Shown piece by piece: positions 1 to 8,780 of a DNA stretch of 64,000 nucleotides. Source of the DNA: Bacteroidota bacterium (GTDB taxonomy: Bacteria; Bacteroidota; Bacteroidia; B-17B0; Aurantibacillaceae); the NCBI GenBank assembly GCA_016185125.1, contig JACPOC010000025.1:124001-188000 (forward strand). Direction: 5' to 3'. Both the position numbers and the translations under genes were made by a program. A model generated the notes under the pieces. That model was not told the DNA's origin. It searched no databases and saw nothing but the letters and a program-made list of their open reading frames with translations. Every line of letters starts with the position of its first letter. Positions within the stretch are counted from its first letter, which is position 1.

Positions 1-55
1 TTACTATAATTGGATAAGCTTCGCGCTTCCCTATGTATCCTACTATGCCACACAT
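1..55 (-). CDS. glmS: Glutamine-fructose-6-phosphate aminotransferase, N-terminal fragment cut by the window edge
   Basis: Only the first 18 codons are present. The reverse strand from the ATG at 55-53 reads MCGIVGYIGKREAYPIIV, the start of GlmS, with Cys2 as the N-terminal nucleophile that releases ammonia from glutamine. GlmS makes glucosamine-6-phosphate for peptidoglycan and lipopolysaccharide. It lies 60 bases downstream of the pseudouridine synthase gene on the same strand. A weak Bacteroidota -7-like box (TATCTTTA on the minus strand, 108-101) precedes it. The alternative of a different Ntn-type amidotransferase is unlikely, because the GIVGYIG stretch is typical of GlmS and differs from the MCGITG of asparagine synthase. 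Confidence 0.85.
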   Translation of the reverse strand, partial: MCGIVGYIGKREAYPIIV

Positions 56-115
56 ATTTTATAAAATTCTGTTAGATAAAAATTCTCATTTTTAACCCAC
101 TAAAGATACGACATT

Positions 116-1690
116 TTATCCTATCATTTGTAGAAAATTAATCTCTTTAGCCGTTAGAAAACGGTGTTTGCCACGCGGAAGATCTTTCTTAGTCAATCCG
201 GCGAAAATAACCCTATCCAGCTTTAAAACTTCATAACCCAAGTGTTCAAATAAGCGACGAACAACACGGTTTCGGCCGCTGTGAATTTCAATGCCCACTT
301 CTTTTTTTCCTTCGCCAACAAAAGCAAGATCGTCAGCTTTAATGATGCCGTCTTCTAGTTCAACACCTTCTATCATCGATTTAAAATCTTCTGGCTTTAA
401 GCCTTTATTTAAACTTACGTGATATACTTTTTTTACGTTATGTTTTGGATGCGTAAGTTTTTTAGTAAGATCACCATCGTTAGTAAATAACAATAGTCCG
501 GTAGTATTTCTGTCGAGTCTTCCTACAGGATAAATCCGTTCTTTACAAGCGTTATCCACCAGTTCCATCACGGTGTTTCTTTCCTGAGGATCATCCATGG
601 TAGTGATATAATCTTTGGGTTTGTTCAGTAACAAATAAACTTTGCGTTCGCTTTTAACTGCAGAATCACCGTAAGTAACCGTATCGCCGGGTTTAACCTG
701 AAAACCCATTTCGGTAATAGGCACTCCGTTAACTTTAACCACTCCGCTTTTTATAAGTGTGTCGGCTTCGCGGCGAGAAGCTATGCCCGCATAAGCCAGG
801 TATTTATTTAAACGGGTACTTCCATCTGCTTTTTCAGTTTTTCCTTTAGCTTTTTTATCGGGCTTTTCTTTCGAAAATTCTTTTTTATATCCGCCGGAAA
901 ACTTTGTTCCTTCTTCAAAATCATCGTGCTTTATACGTTTGATATCTGAATCCTGCGCATCAAATTTTTTTCTTAAAGGTTTGCCTGAGCCAAAAGATTT
1001 TTTCTCTTTAAAATCGTTATCTTTTTTAAATCTATCGGGCTTTTCTGAAAATCGTTTTGGTTTTTCGCGATCCGAAAATTTATCATCTTTATTAAAAGGT
1101 TTTTTACTTTCAAAATCTTTCGATCCAAATTCTTTTTTTTCTCCGAAAGAACGGGACGAGCTTTTTTTAAATGTATCTGAATTTCTATATTCCTTATTTT
1201 TTGTGAAAGATCTTCTTGCTTTGTAGCTTTTCTCTTCGCTTTCGCCCTCGCTCTTTTTTACATAAGAACGTTTTTCTCTGAAAGCATCGCCCTCTTTGCG
1301 GGGATAGGACTTTTTTTCATAGCCTCCTTCAGACTTGCTTGAACTATAGGCGCGTTTTTCTTTGAATTCACCTTTATTTTCGCTTTTATCTGCATAAGGC
1401 CTTGCGGATTTTTTTTCGTATCCGCCTTCTTCCTTATCTCTGCCATAAGCGCGTTTCTTTTTAAAATCGTCTTCTTTACCGGAAGAAGAAAAACTGCTTT
1501 TGCCTTTATATCCCGAGGACTTGCCGGAGCCTGTGCTTTTTGCAAAAGGTCTTTTGGATTTAAAACCTTCGCCATCGCCTTTTTCACTGCTGCCTGAAGA
1601 TTTTCTGTCTTTTTTAAATGCTCCGTCTTTTGATTTAAATGGTTTCTTTTTTCCTGAAAAAGAGCCGGAGGGTTTGCTGAATTTACTCAT
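116..1690 (-). CDS. RluB/RsuA-family 23S/16S rRNA pseudouridine synthase with a long disordered N-terminal extension
   Basis: The C-terminal part (about residues 291-524) is a complete RluB/RsuA-type enzyme. An S4 RNA-binding domain (about 292-335) is followed by the catalytic domain with the GRLDRNTTGLL motif, whose Asp393 is the expected catalytic residue. Family members isomerise a uridine in rRNA. The first 290 residues are unusual: almost entirely Lys, Ser, Phe, Gly, Glu and Arg, with repeated short motifs of the form KKxFxSK and KRAYxxx, and no predicted fold. Bacteroidota members often carry basic tails, but this one is longer than the enzyme. It lies 14 bases after yraN and before glmS, probably in one transcript. 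Exact specificity (RluB, RsuA or RluE) cannot be assigned. Confidence 0.88.
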   Translation of the reverse strand: MSKFSKPSGSFSGKKKPFKSKDGAFKKDRKSSGSSEKGDGEGFKSKRPFAKSTGSGKSSGYKGKSSFSSSGKEDDFKKKRAYGRDKEEGGYEKKSARPYADKSENKGEFKEKRAYSSSKSEGGYEKKSYPRKEGDAFREKRSYVKKSEGESEEKSYKARRSFTKNKEYRNSDTFKKSSSRSFGEKKEFGSKDFESKKPFNKDDKFSDREKPKRFSEKPDRFKKDNDFKEKKSFGSGKPLRKKFDAQDSDIKRIKHDDFEEGTKFSGGYKKEFSKEKPDKKAKGKTEKADGSTRLNKYLAYAGIASRREADTLIKSGVVKVNGVPITEMGFQVKPGDTVTYGDSAVKSERKVYLLLNKPKDYITTMDDPQERNTVMELVDNACKERIYPVGRLDRNTTGLLLFTNDGDLTKKLTHPKHNVKKVYHVSLNKGLKPEDFKSMIEGVELEDGIIKADDLAFVGEGKKEVGIEIHSGRNRVVRRLFEHLGYEVLKLDRVIFAGLTKKDLPRGKHRFLTAKEINFLQMIG

Positions 1691-1704
1691 GTTGTAAAGT
1701 TACG

Positions 1705-2073
1705 TTACTTAACTGAAGGATAAAATGCATCCTCTAAATGTTTTACAGTTATATTGTTATTAATTGATAAAATAGCTATAATATCAAAGCGGCATTCCAG
1801 TTCTATAGTATGAGTTTGAAGATAGTGATTTGCGGCCAACACAAGGAATTTTTGTTTTTTTCTAGTAACAGCCAATTCAGGTTCTCCAAAGGCATCATTT
1901 GCTCTTGATTTAACTTCCACAAAAACAATTGTATTTTGATTTTGTGCGATAATATCAATTTCATATTGTTTATAGCGCCAATTCTTTTCCAATATAACAT
2001 ATGATTTTTTCTTTAGATACAAAATAGCGTGCTCTTCCCCATGACTCCCTTTAATTTTAGAATTTTTTTCCAT
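1705..2073 (-). CDS. yraN: YraN family (UPF0102) nuclease-fold protein
   Basis: This 122-residue protein has the usual length of UPF0102. It shows the family pattern of a GxxGEExAxxYL start, an EIDII segment (about residues 38-42) and FVEVKSR (about 51-57), which together form the restriction-endonuclease-like active-site set (Glu, Asp, Glu-x-Lys). The biochemical role of the family is not settled; a Holliday-junction-resolvase-like fold is the usual structural description. It is followed 14 bases later by the pseudouridine synthase gene on the same strand, and it starts with ATG at 2073. Confidence 0.85.
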   Translation of the reverse strand: MEKNSKIKGSHGEEHAILYLKKKSYVILEKNWRYKQYEIDIIAQNQNTIVFVEVKSRANDAFGEPELAVTRKKQKFLVLAANHYLQTHTIELECRFDIIAILSINNNITVKHLEDAFYPSVK

Positions 2074-2123
2074 TTATATTAATCTAAAATACATATATTA
2101 GTTGTCTGTAAAAAAATTAAATC

Positions 2124-2762
2124 ATGAAAAAAATTGCATTAACAATTGTACTATTAGCATCCTTTTGTAAAATAAGCGGCCAAGGTTTTAACGGAAGTAT
2201 TGATTTTAAGCATTACACGGCAAAAGATACCACCAACAATACGTATTACGTAAAAGATAAATTAATAAAGCTTGATCATATAAATCGTAAAACAGGCAAC
2301 ATAGAAGGCAGTTTTATTTTTGACCTTGAGACCAACAATATAAAATTTGTAAACCCAAAACGCCAAGTATGGGGCGATCATAAAAGTGAAACGCCGCCTA
2401 TAATTAAGGGTAAATGCGAAGTTACAAAGGGGTCGGGAAGCAAAACCATTCAGGGTTACAAGTGCAACGAATACACTGTAAAAAACACGGAGGAGAACAC
2501 CGTGGTAACTTATTGGATTTCTACCGATAAGTTTACTTTTTTTAGCCCTATCATAAAGTTATGGAACCGTAAGGATAAACAGAGTGTTTATTTTAATCAG
2601 ATAACCGGATTGCCTGAGGGAAGTATGCCATTATTAAGTGAAGAAAAACAATTAAGCGATGGCAAATTAATTTCAAAGCTGGAAGTAATAAAAATAAGCA
2701 AAACCACACCGGAAGATTCAAAATTAAAAGTGCCTTCGGATTATACCAAGTTTGATAAGTAA
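2124..2762 (+). CDS. Exported protein, DUF4412-like
   Basis: The 212-residue product starts with a clear signal peptide (residues 1-19, ending near ISGQ). The rest is a soluble, beta-rich domain with a central segment running from GYKCNEYTVK into VTYWIS, which resembles DUF4412 proteins of Bacteroidota. These are exported and of unknown function. It is divergent from yraN and convergent with the small membrane protein gene downstream, and a hairpin at 2790-2809 separates them. The family call is by pattern recognition only; the export signal is certain, the function is not known. Confidence 0.6.
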   Translation: MKKIALTIVLLASFCKISGQGFNGSIDFKHYTAKDTTNNTYYVKDKLIKLDHINRKTGNIEGSFIFDLETNNIKFVNPKRQVWGDHKSETPPIIKGKCEVTKGSGSKTIQGYKCNEYTVKNTEENTVVTYWISTDKFTFFSPIIKLWNRKDKQSVYFNQITGLPEGSMPLLSEEKQLSDGKLISKLEVIKISKTTPEDSKLKVPSDYTKFDK

Positions 2763-2789
2763 TTTTAACCCGGCTTATATTTTTTTAAA

Positions 2790-2809
2790 AAGAAACTTTC
2801 GGGTTTCTT
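2790..2809. terminator. Bidirectional hairpin terminator between convergent genes
   Basis: A 7-bp perfect stem (AAGAAAC at 2790-2796, GTTTCTT at 2803-2809) has a 6-base loop. Read on the minus strand it runs directly into a T-run; on the plus strand the tail is only moderately T-rich. It sits between two genes that end towards each other, as expected for a shared terminator. Confidence 0.55.
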
Positions 2810-2811
2810 AT

Positions 2812-3174
2812 TTAATTTTCTTTTGTTTTTTCTTTCCCCACTCCAAAAATAGAATTTAATATTCCGGTAATGAGCGATAAAATTAAGCTGAATAATAAGG
2901 CATACCAAAAGCCTGCTACATGAAATCCATCCACTAATTTTTCGGCAAATAAAATTATAAATGCGTTAATAGCGAGCAAAAACAATCCGAGGGTAACAAT
3001 GGTTATTGGTATAGTTAAAATGGTTAAAATAGGTTTTACAATGGCGTTAAGAAAGGCAAGAACCACAGCAACCAAAATTGCCGTGGTATAACCATCGAGT
3101 GTTACTCCCGGAACTATCTGACAAACAAAAAAAACAGCCAGCGCAGAAATTAATATTTTAAGAATAAAATTGAT
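2812..3174 (-). CDS. Phage holin family IV-type small membrane protein, start codon uncertain
   Basis: The reading frame encodes a hydrophobic protein of about 120 residues with four membrane segments, matching the mycobacterial/4-TM 'phage holin superfamily IV' (PF04020) found widely in bacterial chromosomes. Conserved features include AxxLAxxNAxVKPIL and GLFLLxINAxxI. From 3075 a TTG would start the protein inside the second helix. The frame stays open upstream and encodes the missing first helix (INFILKILISALAVFF), but no ATG, GTG or TTG lies there. The family usually begins MNFIxK, so I place the start at the ATC at 3174, just after the upstream stop codon. Chromosomal homologues are not phage lysis genes, so no prophage is implied. 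Confidence 0.65.
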   Translation of the reverse strand: MNFILKILISALAVFFVCQIVPGVTLDGYTTAILVAVVLAFLNAIVKPILTILTIPITIVTLGLFLLAINAFIILFAEKLVDGFHVAGFWYALLFSLILSLITGILNSIFGVGKEKTKEN

Positions 3175-3179
3175 AGGCT

Positions 3180-4445
3180 TTACGTTTTTTGCTTTTTCTT
3201 TTTTGCTGCGGGAAAAAGAATATTATTTAAAATTAAGCGGTAGCCCGGCGAGTTAGGATGTAAGGAAAGATCGGTGGGCGGCTCCTCTACCCGATGCTCA
3301 TAATCTTCAGGATCATGACCGGAATAAAATGTCCAGGTACCTTTACCGTGATCGCCGTGAATGTACCGCGCTTCGCCGAATGCCTTTGCTTCCCCCATTA
3401 TCAAAACATTTTTTTTAATATATTTTTTGTCGAATGCGGCTGTTTGTCCCCAAAAACCCTGAATGGTGTTACTATGATTTTGACACAACATTGTTGGCAC
3501 CGGATCCCATTTGGCAGAAAATTCAAACAGTGTAAACAAATCTGTTTTTTGTGTCATTCCAAAATTTCTTCGCGAACCATAAGTATCAATGGTTGAATAT
3601 TCATATTCCAAAGGATTGGTGCTGAGTTTATAATTTTCAAACGCAAAACCTTTTGAGAAATCAATTTTACTGTTGGCATTTTTATCAGCCGGATCGTGGT
3701 CATACATCGTTTCGCAAATATCAATTCCTTCAGCAGCCAAAGCAATATCATAACTATCTGTTGCGCTGCACATGGCAAATAAAAATCCGCCGTTAAAAAC
3801 AAAGTCTTTTATTTTTTTTGCTGTATGTAATTTCATTAACGATGTTTTGGTAAAACCAAGCTTTTTGGCAGTAGTTTCGTTTTCTTTTACTTCGTTTTGA
3901 TACCAAGCGGCATAAGCAAAATTTCCGTAAAACTTACCGTACTGCCCCGTAAAATCTTCGTGATGAAGATGCAGCCAATCATAATCTTTTAATTTTTCAA
4001 GAAATATTTCTTCGTCATACATAACGTCGTATGGAATTTCGGCATACTTAAGCACCAGAGTAACAGCGTCGTCCCAAGGCTGTTTTCCTTTTGGCGAATA
4101 CACGGCAATACGCGGAGCTTTTTCTAATTTTATAGCATCTTGGTTTACTTCGGGATTTGCAATATCAGCCAAGATTGAATTTTTTTGAGCGTCGGAAATT
4201 GTTTCATAACTAATGCCTCTGATAACACATTCATTAGAAACCGGTTTTGCATTAGGAATAAGAAAACTCCCGCCGCGATAGTTAGTTAACCAGTGAATCT
4301 CCAATTCTCCTTTTAAAGCCCAATAAGCCAAACCGTATGCTTTTAAATGATTTTTCTGTTCTTCATCCATGGGAATAAGAATGTATGAACCAAAAGCACC
4401 GGTATTAAAAAACAGAACCGAAAGCAGGAAAAAAAAACTCTTCAT
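3180..4445 (-). CDS. Exported conserved protein of the family commonly labelled 'asparagine synthetase B'
   Basis: The 421-residue product begins with a signal peptide (about 1-19) and is therefore periplasmic or exported. I recognise it as the Bacteroidota family that databases often call asparagine synthetase B. It lacks the N-terminal Cys, the SGGIDSS loop and every other asparagine synthase motif, so that name looks wrong. What can be seen are motifs such as DYDWLHLHHEDF (about 154-165), a conserved FAMCSATDSYDIAL segment with a Cys (about 222-235), and GHDPEDYEH near the C-terminus, suggesting a class-I-glutaminase-like or ThuA-like fold. It ends in a lysine-rich tail and abuts the small membrane protein gene downstream. 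Function unknown. Confidence 0.6.
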   Translation of the reverse strand: MKSFFFLLSVLFFNTGAFGSYILIPMDEEQKNHLKAYGLAYWALKGELEIHWLTNYRGGSFLIPNAKPVSNECVIRGISYETISDAQKNSILADIANPEVNQDAIKLEKAPRIAVYSPKGKQPWDDAVTLVLKYAEIPYDVMYDEEIFLEKLKDYDWLHLHHEDFTGQYGKFYGNFAYAAWYQNEVKENETTAKKLGFTKTSLMKLHTAKKIKDFVFNGGFLFAMCSATDSYDIALAAEGIDICETMYDHDPADKNANSKIDFSKGFAFENYKLSTNPLEYEYSTIDTYGSRRNFGMTQKTDLFTLFEFSAKWDPVPTMLCQNHSNTIQGFWGQTAAFDKKYIKKNVLIMGEAKAFGEARYIHGDHGKGTWTFYSGHDPEDYEHRVEEPPTDLSLHPNSPGYRLILNNILFPAAKKKKQKT

Positions 4446-4519
4446 TTACTATACTAAATTACAAAAAAGCAGTGAGATTTACAACCGAAAAAAGGTAAAA
4501 TTTGGCACTCTTTAACAAT

Positions 4520-6034
4520 TTAAAAACGTTTCATTTCTATTCTAAACGTGGTTCCTTTTCCTTGTTCGCTGCTTAAAACAAAAATTTTCCCATCGTGATA
4601 ATTTTCAATGATGCGTTTACATAAACTTAAGCCCAGTCCCCAACCTCTTTTTTTTGTGGTAAAGCCCGGCTCAAAAACTGTTTTAAATTTAGATTTTAAA
4701 ATTCCTTTTCCTGTATCTCTGAATTCAATGTACAATGCTTCCGGAATATCTTTTAAAGTGATGTGGATTTCACCCTTTCCGTCCATTGCGTCAATTGCAT
4801 TTTTACATAAATTTTCTATTACCCATTCAAATAAAGGAACGCAAACGTGAACTTGTAAATTTTCAGATGGTAGTTGCAAATAATATTTTACATTTTTTGA
4901 AGTTCTGTTTTTTAGATATTCTATAGCATTAATCAAAATCTGATTTACATTTTCGTTGGTGAGGGTTGGCTGAGACCCTATTTTACTAAATCTATCTGTA
5001 ATTGTATCTAAGCGTTTTACATCGCGTTGCATTTCATTGATAATGTTTTCATCTACTCCCAAACCGCGCAAATGTTCATTCCAAGCCATTAGGGAGGAAA
5101 GCGGCGTGCCCAATTGATGAGCGGTTTCTTTACTCATTCCTACCCACACTTGATCTTGTTCCGCTTTGCGTGCAGTGCTGAATAAAATATAGGCGATTAA
5201 TAAAAATAATCCTATTACACCAAACTGAATATAGGGATATAGGCGCAATTTTGTTAGAAGTTCTGACTCGGCATAAAAAATATAATTTACATCGCCTTCA
5301 CGAAGAATAACGGGAATAGGCTCGTTTTGTTTGGAAAGTTTTAAGAGCATAGCTTCCAATTTTTGCGGTGTGTTTATTTCCTGATGATCTATTTTATCAT
5401 TTTTTTCAAGCACCAAAGTTTTTCTTGAATTGGTATAAATCACGGGCACCGCTGCTGAATTAACCGCTACTTCATCCATAAACGATTTACTGAGGCTATC
5501 AAACACTAACTGTATATCGGTAAACACGCGGCTATCTTTATGATACATACGCTGTTTAATTCCTTTATAAACTTCAACTTCAAGCGCGGGATAAAGCGCT
5601 TTCATAATATTTAATTGTTGTCGCAAATAAGTTGTATCTTTTTCTTTTAATGAATCTAAATTCCGGCTTGCTGTTGCAGCACTAATTTCATCTTTTTCAT
5701 TGGTAAGAATAACGGGCACAGTGGTGTTATCCTGCAGTACTTTTAAAACAAAGGTAGGATCTTTTAGATCACCGCTTAATTGCCTAATTGCTTCGGCATA
5801 TAATTCCGCTTTCTTTTTTTCTTCTGCTTTTATTTTTTCGAAGAGCTCATTAGTAAATTTTACAAGCTTTGCTTTTTTTTGAACAGCTACTGCCCACAAT
5901 TTAACTTTACGTTTTTCATCATCCTGAATGCGCTTTACAAGATTGTTAGTATACCACAAAGAAACAATAACAATAAGGAAAGCTATTGCCGAAAGAACCA
6001 ATTTCCAGCGTTGTTTTTTTGTATAAATACTCAC
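4520..6034 (-). CDS. Membrane-bound sensor histidine kinase (orphan)
   Basis: The 504-residue protein starts with GTG at 6034. A membrane helix (about 13-31) is followed by a charged coiled segment, an extracytoplasmic sensor region to about 265, and a second helix (about 267-286). The kinase core follows: H-box AHQLGTPLSS with phospho-acceptor His306, N-box ENLCKNAIDA (407-416), G1 box FRDTGKGI (438-445), and G2 box RGWGLGLSL (463-471). The sensor region has two similar stretches (VPVILTN at about 106-112 and VPVIYTN at about 196-202, plus PIPVIL at 239-244), suggesting duplicated small modules. No response regulator lies next to it, so its partner is unknown. Confidence 0.88.
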   Translation of the reverse strand: MSIYTKKQRWKLVLSAIAFLIVIVSLWYTNNLVKRIQDDEKRKVKLWAVAVQKKAKLVKFTNELFEKIKAEEKKKAELYAEAIRQLSGDLKDPTFVLKVLQDNTTVPVILTNEKDEISAATASRNLDSLKEKDTTYLRQQLNIMKALYPALEVEVYKGIKQRMYHKDSRVFTDIQLVFDSLSKSFMDEVAVNSAAVPVIYTNSRKTLVLEKNDKIDHQEINTPQKLEAMLLKLSKQNEPIPVILREGDVNYIFYAESELLTKLRLYPYIQFGVIGLFLLIAYILFSTARKAEQDQVWVGMSKETAHQLGTPLSSLMAWNEHLRGLGVDENIINEMQRDVKRLDTITDRFSKIGSQPTLTNENVNQILINAIEYLKNRTSKNVKYYLQLPSENLQVHVCVPLFEWVIENLCKNAIDAMDGKGEIHITLKDIPEALYIEFRDTGKGILKSKFKTVFEPGFTTKKRGWGLGLSLCKRIIENYHDGKIFVLSSEQGKGTTFRIEMKRF

Positions 6035-6120
6035 TTAATTATTTTGTTTGATAAAGGTAAGTATATTCTCGCTAGTTGTGGGAGTATCATTATGTTCTAA
6101 TAATTATACTAAGTCATAGT

Positions 6121-8712
6121 TTAAAAATCATCATCGTCTTCTTTCTGCTTTTTAAGCTCTAACGATTTTTTGGGTATTTTATTGTCGTTTTTTTCAAGTT
6201 CAAAGTGTTGATCTGCTTTATTTGAAGATTTTGATTTCGCAGAATCCTTTTTAAAAATACCGAATTCTTCTTTTAAAATCTGTTTTATATTTTGCTTTTC
6301 ATTTTTAATATCTTCATTTATCTTTTGTTTTAATCCTTTTCTGTCATATTTAATTACAGGATTATCAATATTGCCGCTCATTAGTATAAACGCGCTTCTT
6401 CGGTTATCCGGATCATTTTCAACCGGGCCAAAATCATTATTGTCTTTTCGCTTCTTTGCTAAAAGGTCGCTAATTAAAAGCCGGATGTGATAATCCACAT
6501 CATTATTAAAAGTATGGGTACCATTAAAATCTATGTTTAAAACAGAATTTTTGATGGTGGTTTGTGGAATATATATGGTACTGTTCTTGATATCAATTTT
6601 ACTATTTAAACTTGCAAATTTTATTCTTTTTAATTCTTGAATATCAACAAAGCGGGCAAGACTTTCAAGAGGTTTAAAATCAATTAATTCACCTTTTTCT
6701 ATATTAAATTTCGCTGAGGATACTACCGTGCTAAGCATAGGCTCCAACTTCTTATTCCAGTTTCCGAGAAAATCTATTGACGCTGTTGCGTAACCGCTAA
6801 TGTTTTTGTGCAGTAAAGTAGCTTGTCCAAAATTATTTAAGCTTGCGAACATTTTTTTTACGTTTATATTTTTAAGCTCTGTTTGTAAAGTAACCTCCAG
6901 TACTTTTCCGGAGGCATCTGCCAAAGCATTAATTTCGGCCACGCCTTCCATGGTTTCAAACCTCATGTCACTAATCATTGCTTTTTGATTTTTTAATTCA
7001 AAATTTCCATTAATATTTTCAGCGGTAAATTTACCGAAGGAAAAATTCTTTATTACCGCATCTAATACAAGATTTAAATTGGCAGGAATTTTAAATTCTT
7101 CAGTAGACGAGGAGGTTTTTTGATCTGAAAAAATAAAATCTTCCATCATTATATTAGAACTAAATAATTTACCTTTAATAACCAGCACACTTTTACTATC
7201 AAGGATATAATTAAACATACCCGGAATTTCACCATTCAATATTATTTCTGATTTTCCGCGTAATAATTTAAAATCCTGCACTTTGATATCGCGGTTGTGT
7301 GCCATGATTTTACAGGACTCTATTTCTGTTTCGTTTGCATCGCCCTTAAACTTTGTCTTCAACTTCTCGAGGTTAAGATCCGCATCCAATGAAACTTTAT
7401 CGGAAAATGTATTATGCTTCAGATTACTTAGTAACCCTTTTACAGTGCAATTAAATTTTAAATTTCCTTCCAGCTTCTCAATTGTATCTAAAGGCCAAAA
7501 TGAATATAAATTCTGCAGGTTTAAAATTCCACGCGTTGACACATTTATTAAGGGATTATTAAAGTTATCAATTCTAAAACTTCCTCTTACTTCATCAGAA
7601 TACAAATTAGCGCTTAAAGTATCGATGTTTAAAAATGATTTAGAGCGATCTATGCTTAATTCACCTTTAATCATAACGTTTGTAAGCTTTGTACTTTTAG
7701 ACTTATATTCTATGGCAGCCTTGTTAATTCCAAATTTAGAATGGATAGAAAGAAACTTTTGTGAGTAGTGAATATCTCCTTTTGCAAAAAACTCTCCGCT
7801 ACTGCCATAATCTTTAATATTCGCTTTGTGATTGTCGGGCAGAAGAGATAATATGGATTCTATATCCAGATTTTCCGCTTTATAATTAATTTTTAGATTT
7901 TCTACGCTATCGCTGTATGTAAAGCCGCCATTGAGCTCAAACCGCATTTTGTTAAGGGCTAACCGGGCGCTTTTTAAAACATAATTCTTATCAGACACAT
8001 CAAGATGTATATCTAATTTTAATTTTTTATTTTTCAGATAAGTTATTTTTTTCCATTCAATGGAATTAACATGGGCCAAGCCTTCAGATTCTAATTCATA
8101 ATTGCTTTGGCTAAAATTTCCTTTGAATCTTAAATCATTAATTATAAAAGATGTTTTAATTTTTTGCTCTTTATTCTTATAAACGATAGCAACATTTTTA
8201 AGCGAAATATTTTCAAGTTTAAATTTTAGGTTATCAGTGTCGAGGGTTTGTTTTTTTGCATCAGTATCCCAAATTTTATAATTCGACCTCCCGTTTTTAT
8301 CCACTAATAGTAAGCACCTTGCATCAGAAAGCGTAATTTGTTTGATATCGTATTTTTTATCAAAAAGGTCTTTAAGACTAAACCGCAGGCTAAGGTTTTT
8401 AGCAAATAACAACGTGTCCTTTTCTTTTACATCCCATGCTTCCATAACAGTAAGGTTTTTAAATTCAATGGCGCATTTTGGAAAACTGGAAATAAAGGTA
8501 ATGTCTATATCTTTGGGACTAATTCTAACCTCGGTTTTTAAATGCTTATTAAGTTCTTTAATAACCTCGGCTTTCACTTCATCTTCATAAAGTATAACAA
8601 TGCCCACTGCCGAACATACTAGTAAAATAATGCAAAAGCAGCTCCAGAAAATGAAGGTGATAACTTTTTTATAATAAGGCTTTTTAACTTTTATAGGATC
8701 CTGTTCTTCCAA
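6121..8712 (-). CDS. AsmA-like inner-membrane protein
   Basis: The 863-residue protein starts with TTG at 8712; no ATG is available upstream in frame. After a basic N-terminus comes one membrane helix (about 17-40), then a very long periplasmic region of alternating beta-strands rich in phrases such as LDIHLDVSD and FNGTHTFN. This is the layout of the AsmA/TamB-related superfamily, which contributes to lipid transport and outer-membrane integrity. The last about 120 residues are highly charged and end in an acidic EDDDDF tail. It lies downstream of the T9SS cargo gene on the same strand, separated by a hairpin. The superfamily call rests on architecture rather than on a single motif. Confidence 0.7.
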   Translation of the reverse strand: MEEQDPIKVKKPYYKKVITFIFWSCFCIILLVCSAVGIVILYEDEVKAEVIKELNKHLKTEVRISPKDIDITFISSFPKCAIEFKNLTVMEAWDVKEKDTLLFAKNLSLRFSLKDLFDKKYDIKQITLSDARCLLLVDKNGRSNYKIWDTDAKKQTLDTDNLKFKLENISLKNVAIVYKNKEQKIKTSFIINDLRFKGNFSQSNYELESEGLAHVNSIEWKKITYLKNKKLKLDIHLDVSDKNYVLKSARLALNKMRFELNGGFTYSDSVENLKINYKAENLDIESILSLLPDNHKANIKDYGSSGEFFAKGDIHYSQKFLSIHSKFGINKAAIEYKSKSTKLTNVMIKGELSIDRSKSFLNIDTLSANLYSDEVRGSFRIDNFNNPLINVSTRGILNLQNLYSFWPLDTIEKLEGNLKFNCTVKGLLSNLKHNTFSDKVSLDADLNLEKLKTKFKGDANETEIESCKIMAHNRDIKVQDFKLLRGKSEIILNGEIPGMFNYILDSKSVLVIKGKLFSSNIMMEDFIFSDQKTSSSTEEFKIPANLNLVLDAVIKNFSFGKFTAENINGNFELKNQKAMISDMRFETMEGVAEINALADASGKVLEVTLQTELKNINVKKMFASLNNFGQATLLHKNISGYATASIDFLGNWNKKLEPMLSTVVSSAKFNIEKGELIDFKPLESLARFVDIQELKRIKFASLNSKIDIKNSTIYIPQTTIKNSVLNIDFNGTHTFNNDVDYHIRLLISDLLAKKRKDNNDFGPVENDPDNRRSAFILMSGNIDNPVIKYDRKGLKQKINEDIKNEKQNIKQILKEEFGIFKKDSAKSKSSNKADQHFELEKNDNKIPKKSLELKKQKEDDDDF

Positions 8713-8721
8713 TCGATTAAA

Positions 8722-8742
8722 GGTGTTAAAAAGAATAACACC
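8722..8742 (-). terminator. Hairpin between the gliding-type cargo gene and the AsmA-like gene
   Basis: A perfect 7-bp stem (GGTGTTA at 8722-8728, TAACACC at 8736-8742) has an A-rich loop. On the minus strand it follows the cargo-gene stop by 38 bases and is followed by TTTAAT, so it can act as a weak terminator. It ends only 9 bases before the TTG start of the AsmA-like gene, so it might instead affect translation of that gene. Confidence 0.4.
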
Positions 8743-8780
8743 ACTTACCGGAAAAGTTACAGAATTTAAACACTCGGGTT

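Noticed and set aside
2812-3174. Holin-family gene as evidence of a prophage
   Set aside because: No phage structural, integrase or lysis genes are near, and this membrane family is common in chromosomes.
7283-7768. 161-residue plus-strand ORF opposite the AsmA-like gene
   Set aside because: It lies fully inside a well-supported gene on the other strand, has no family resemblance and no promoter or start context.
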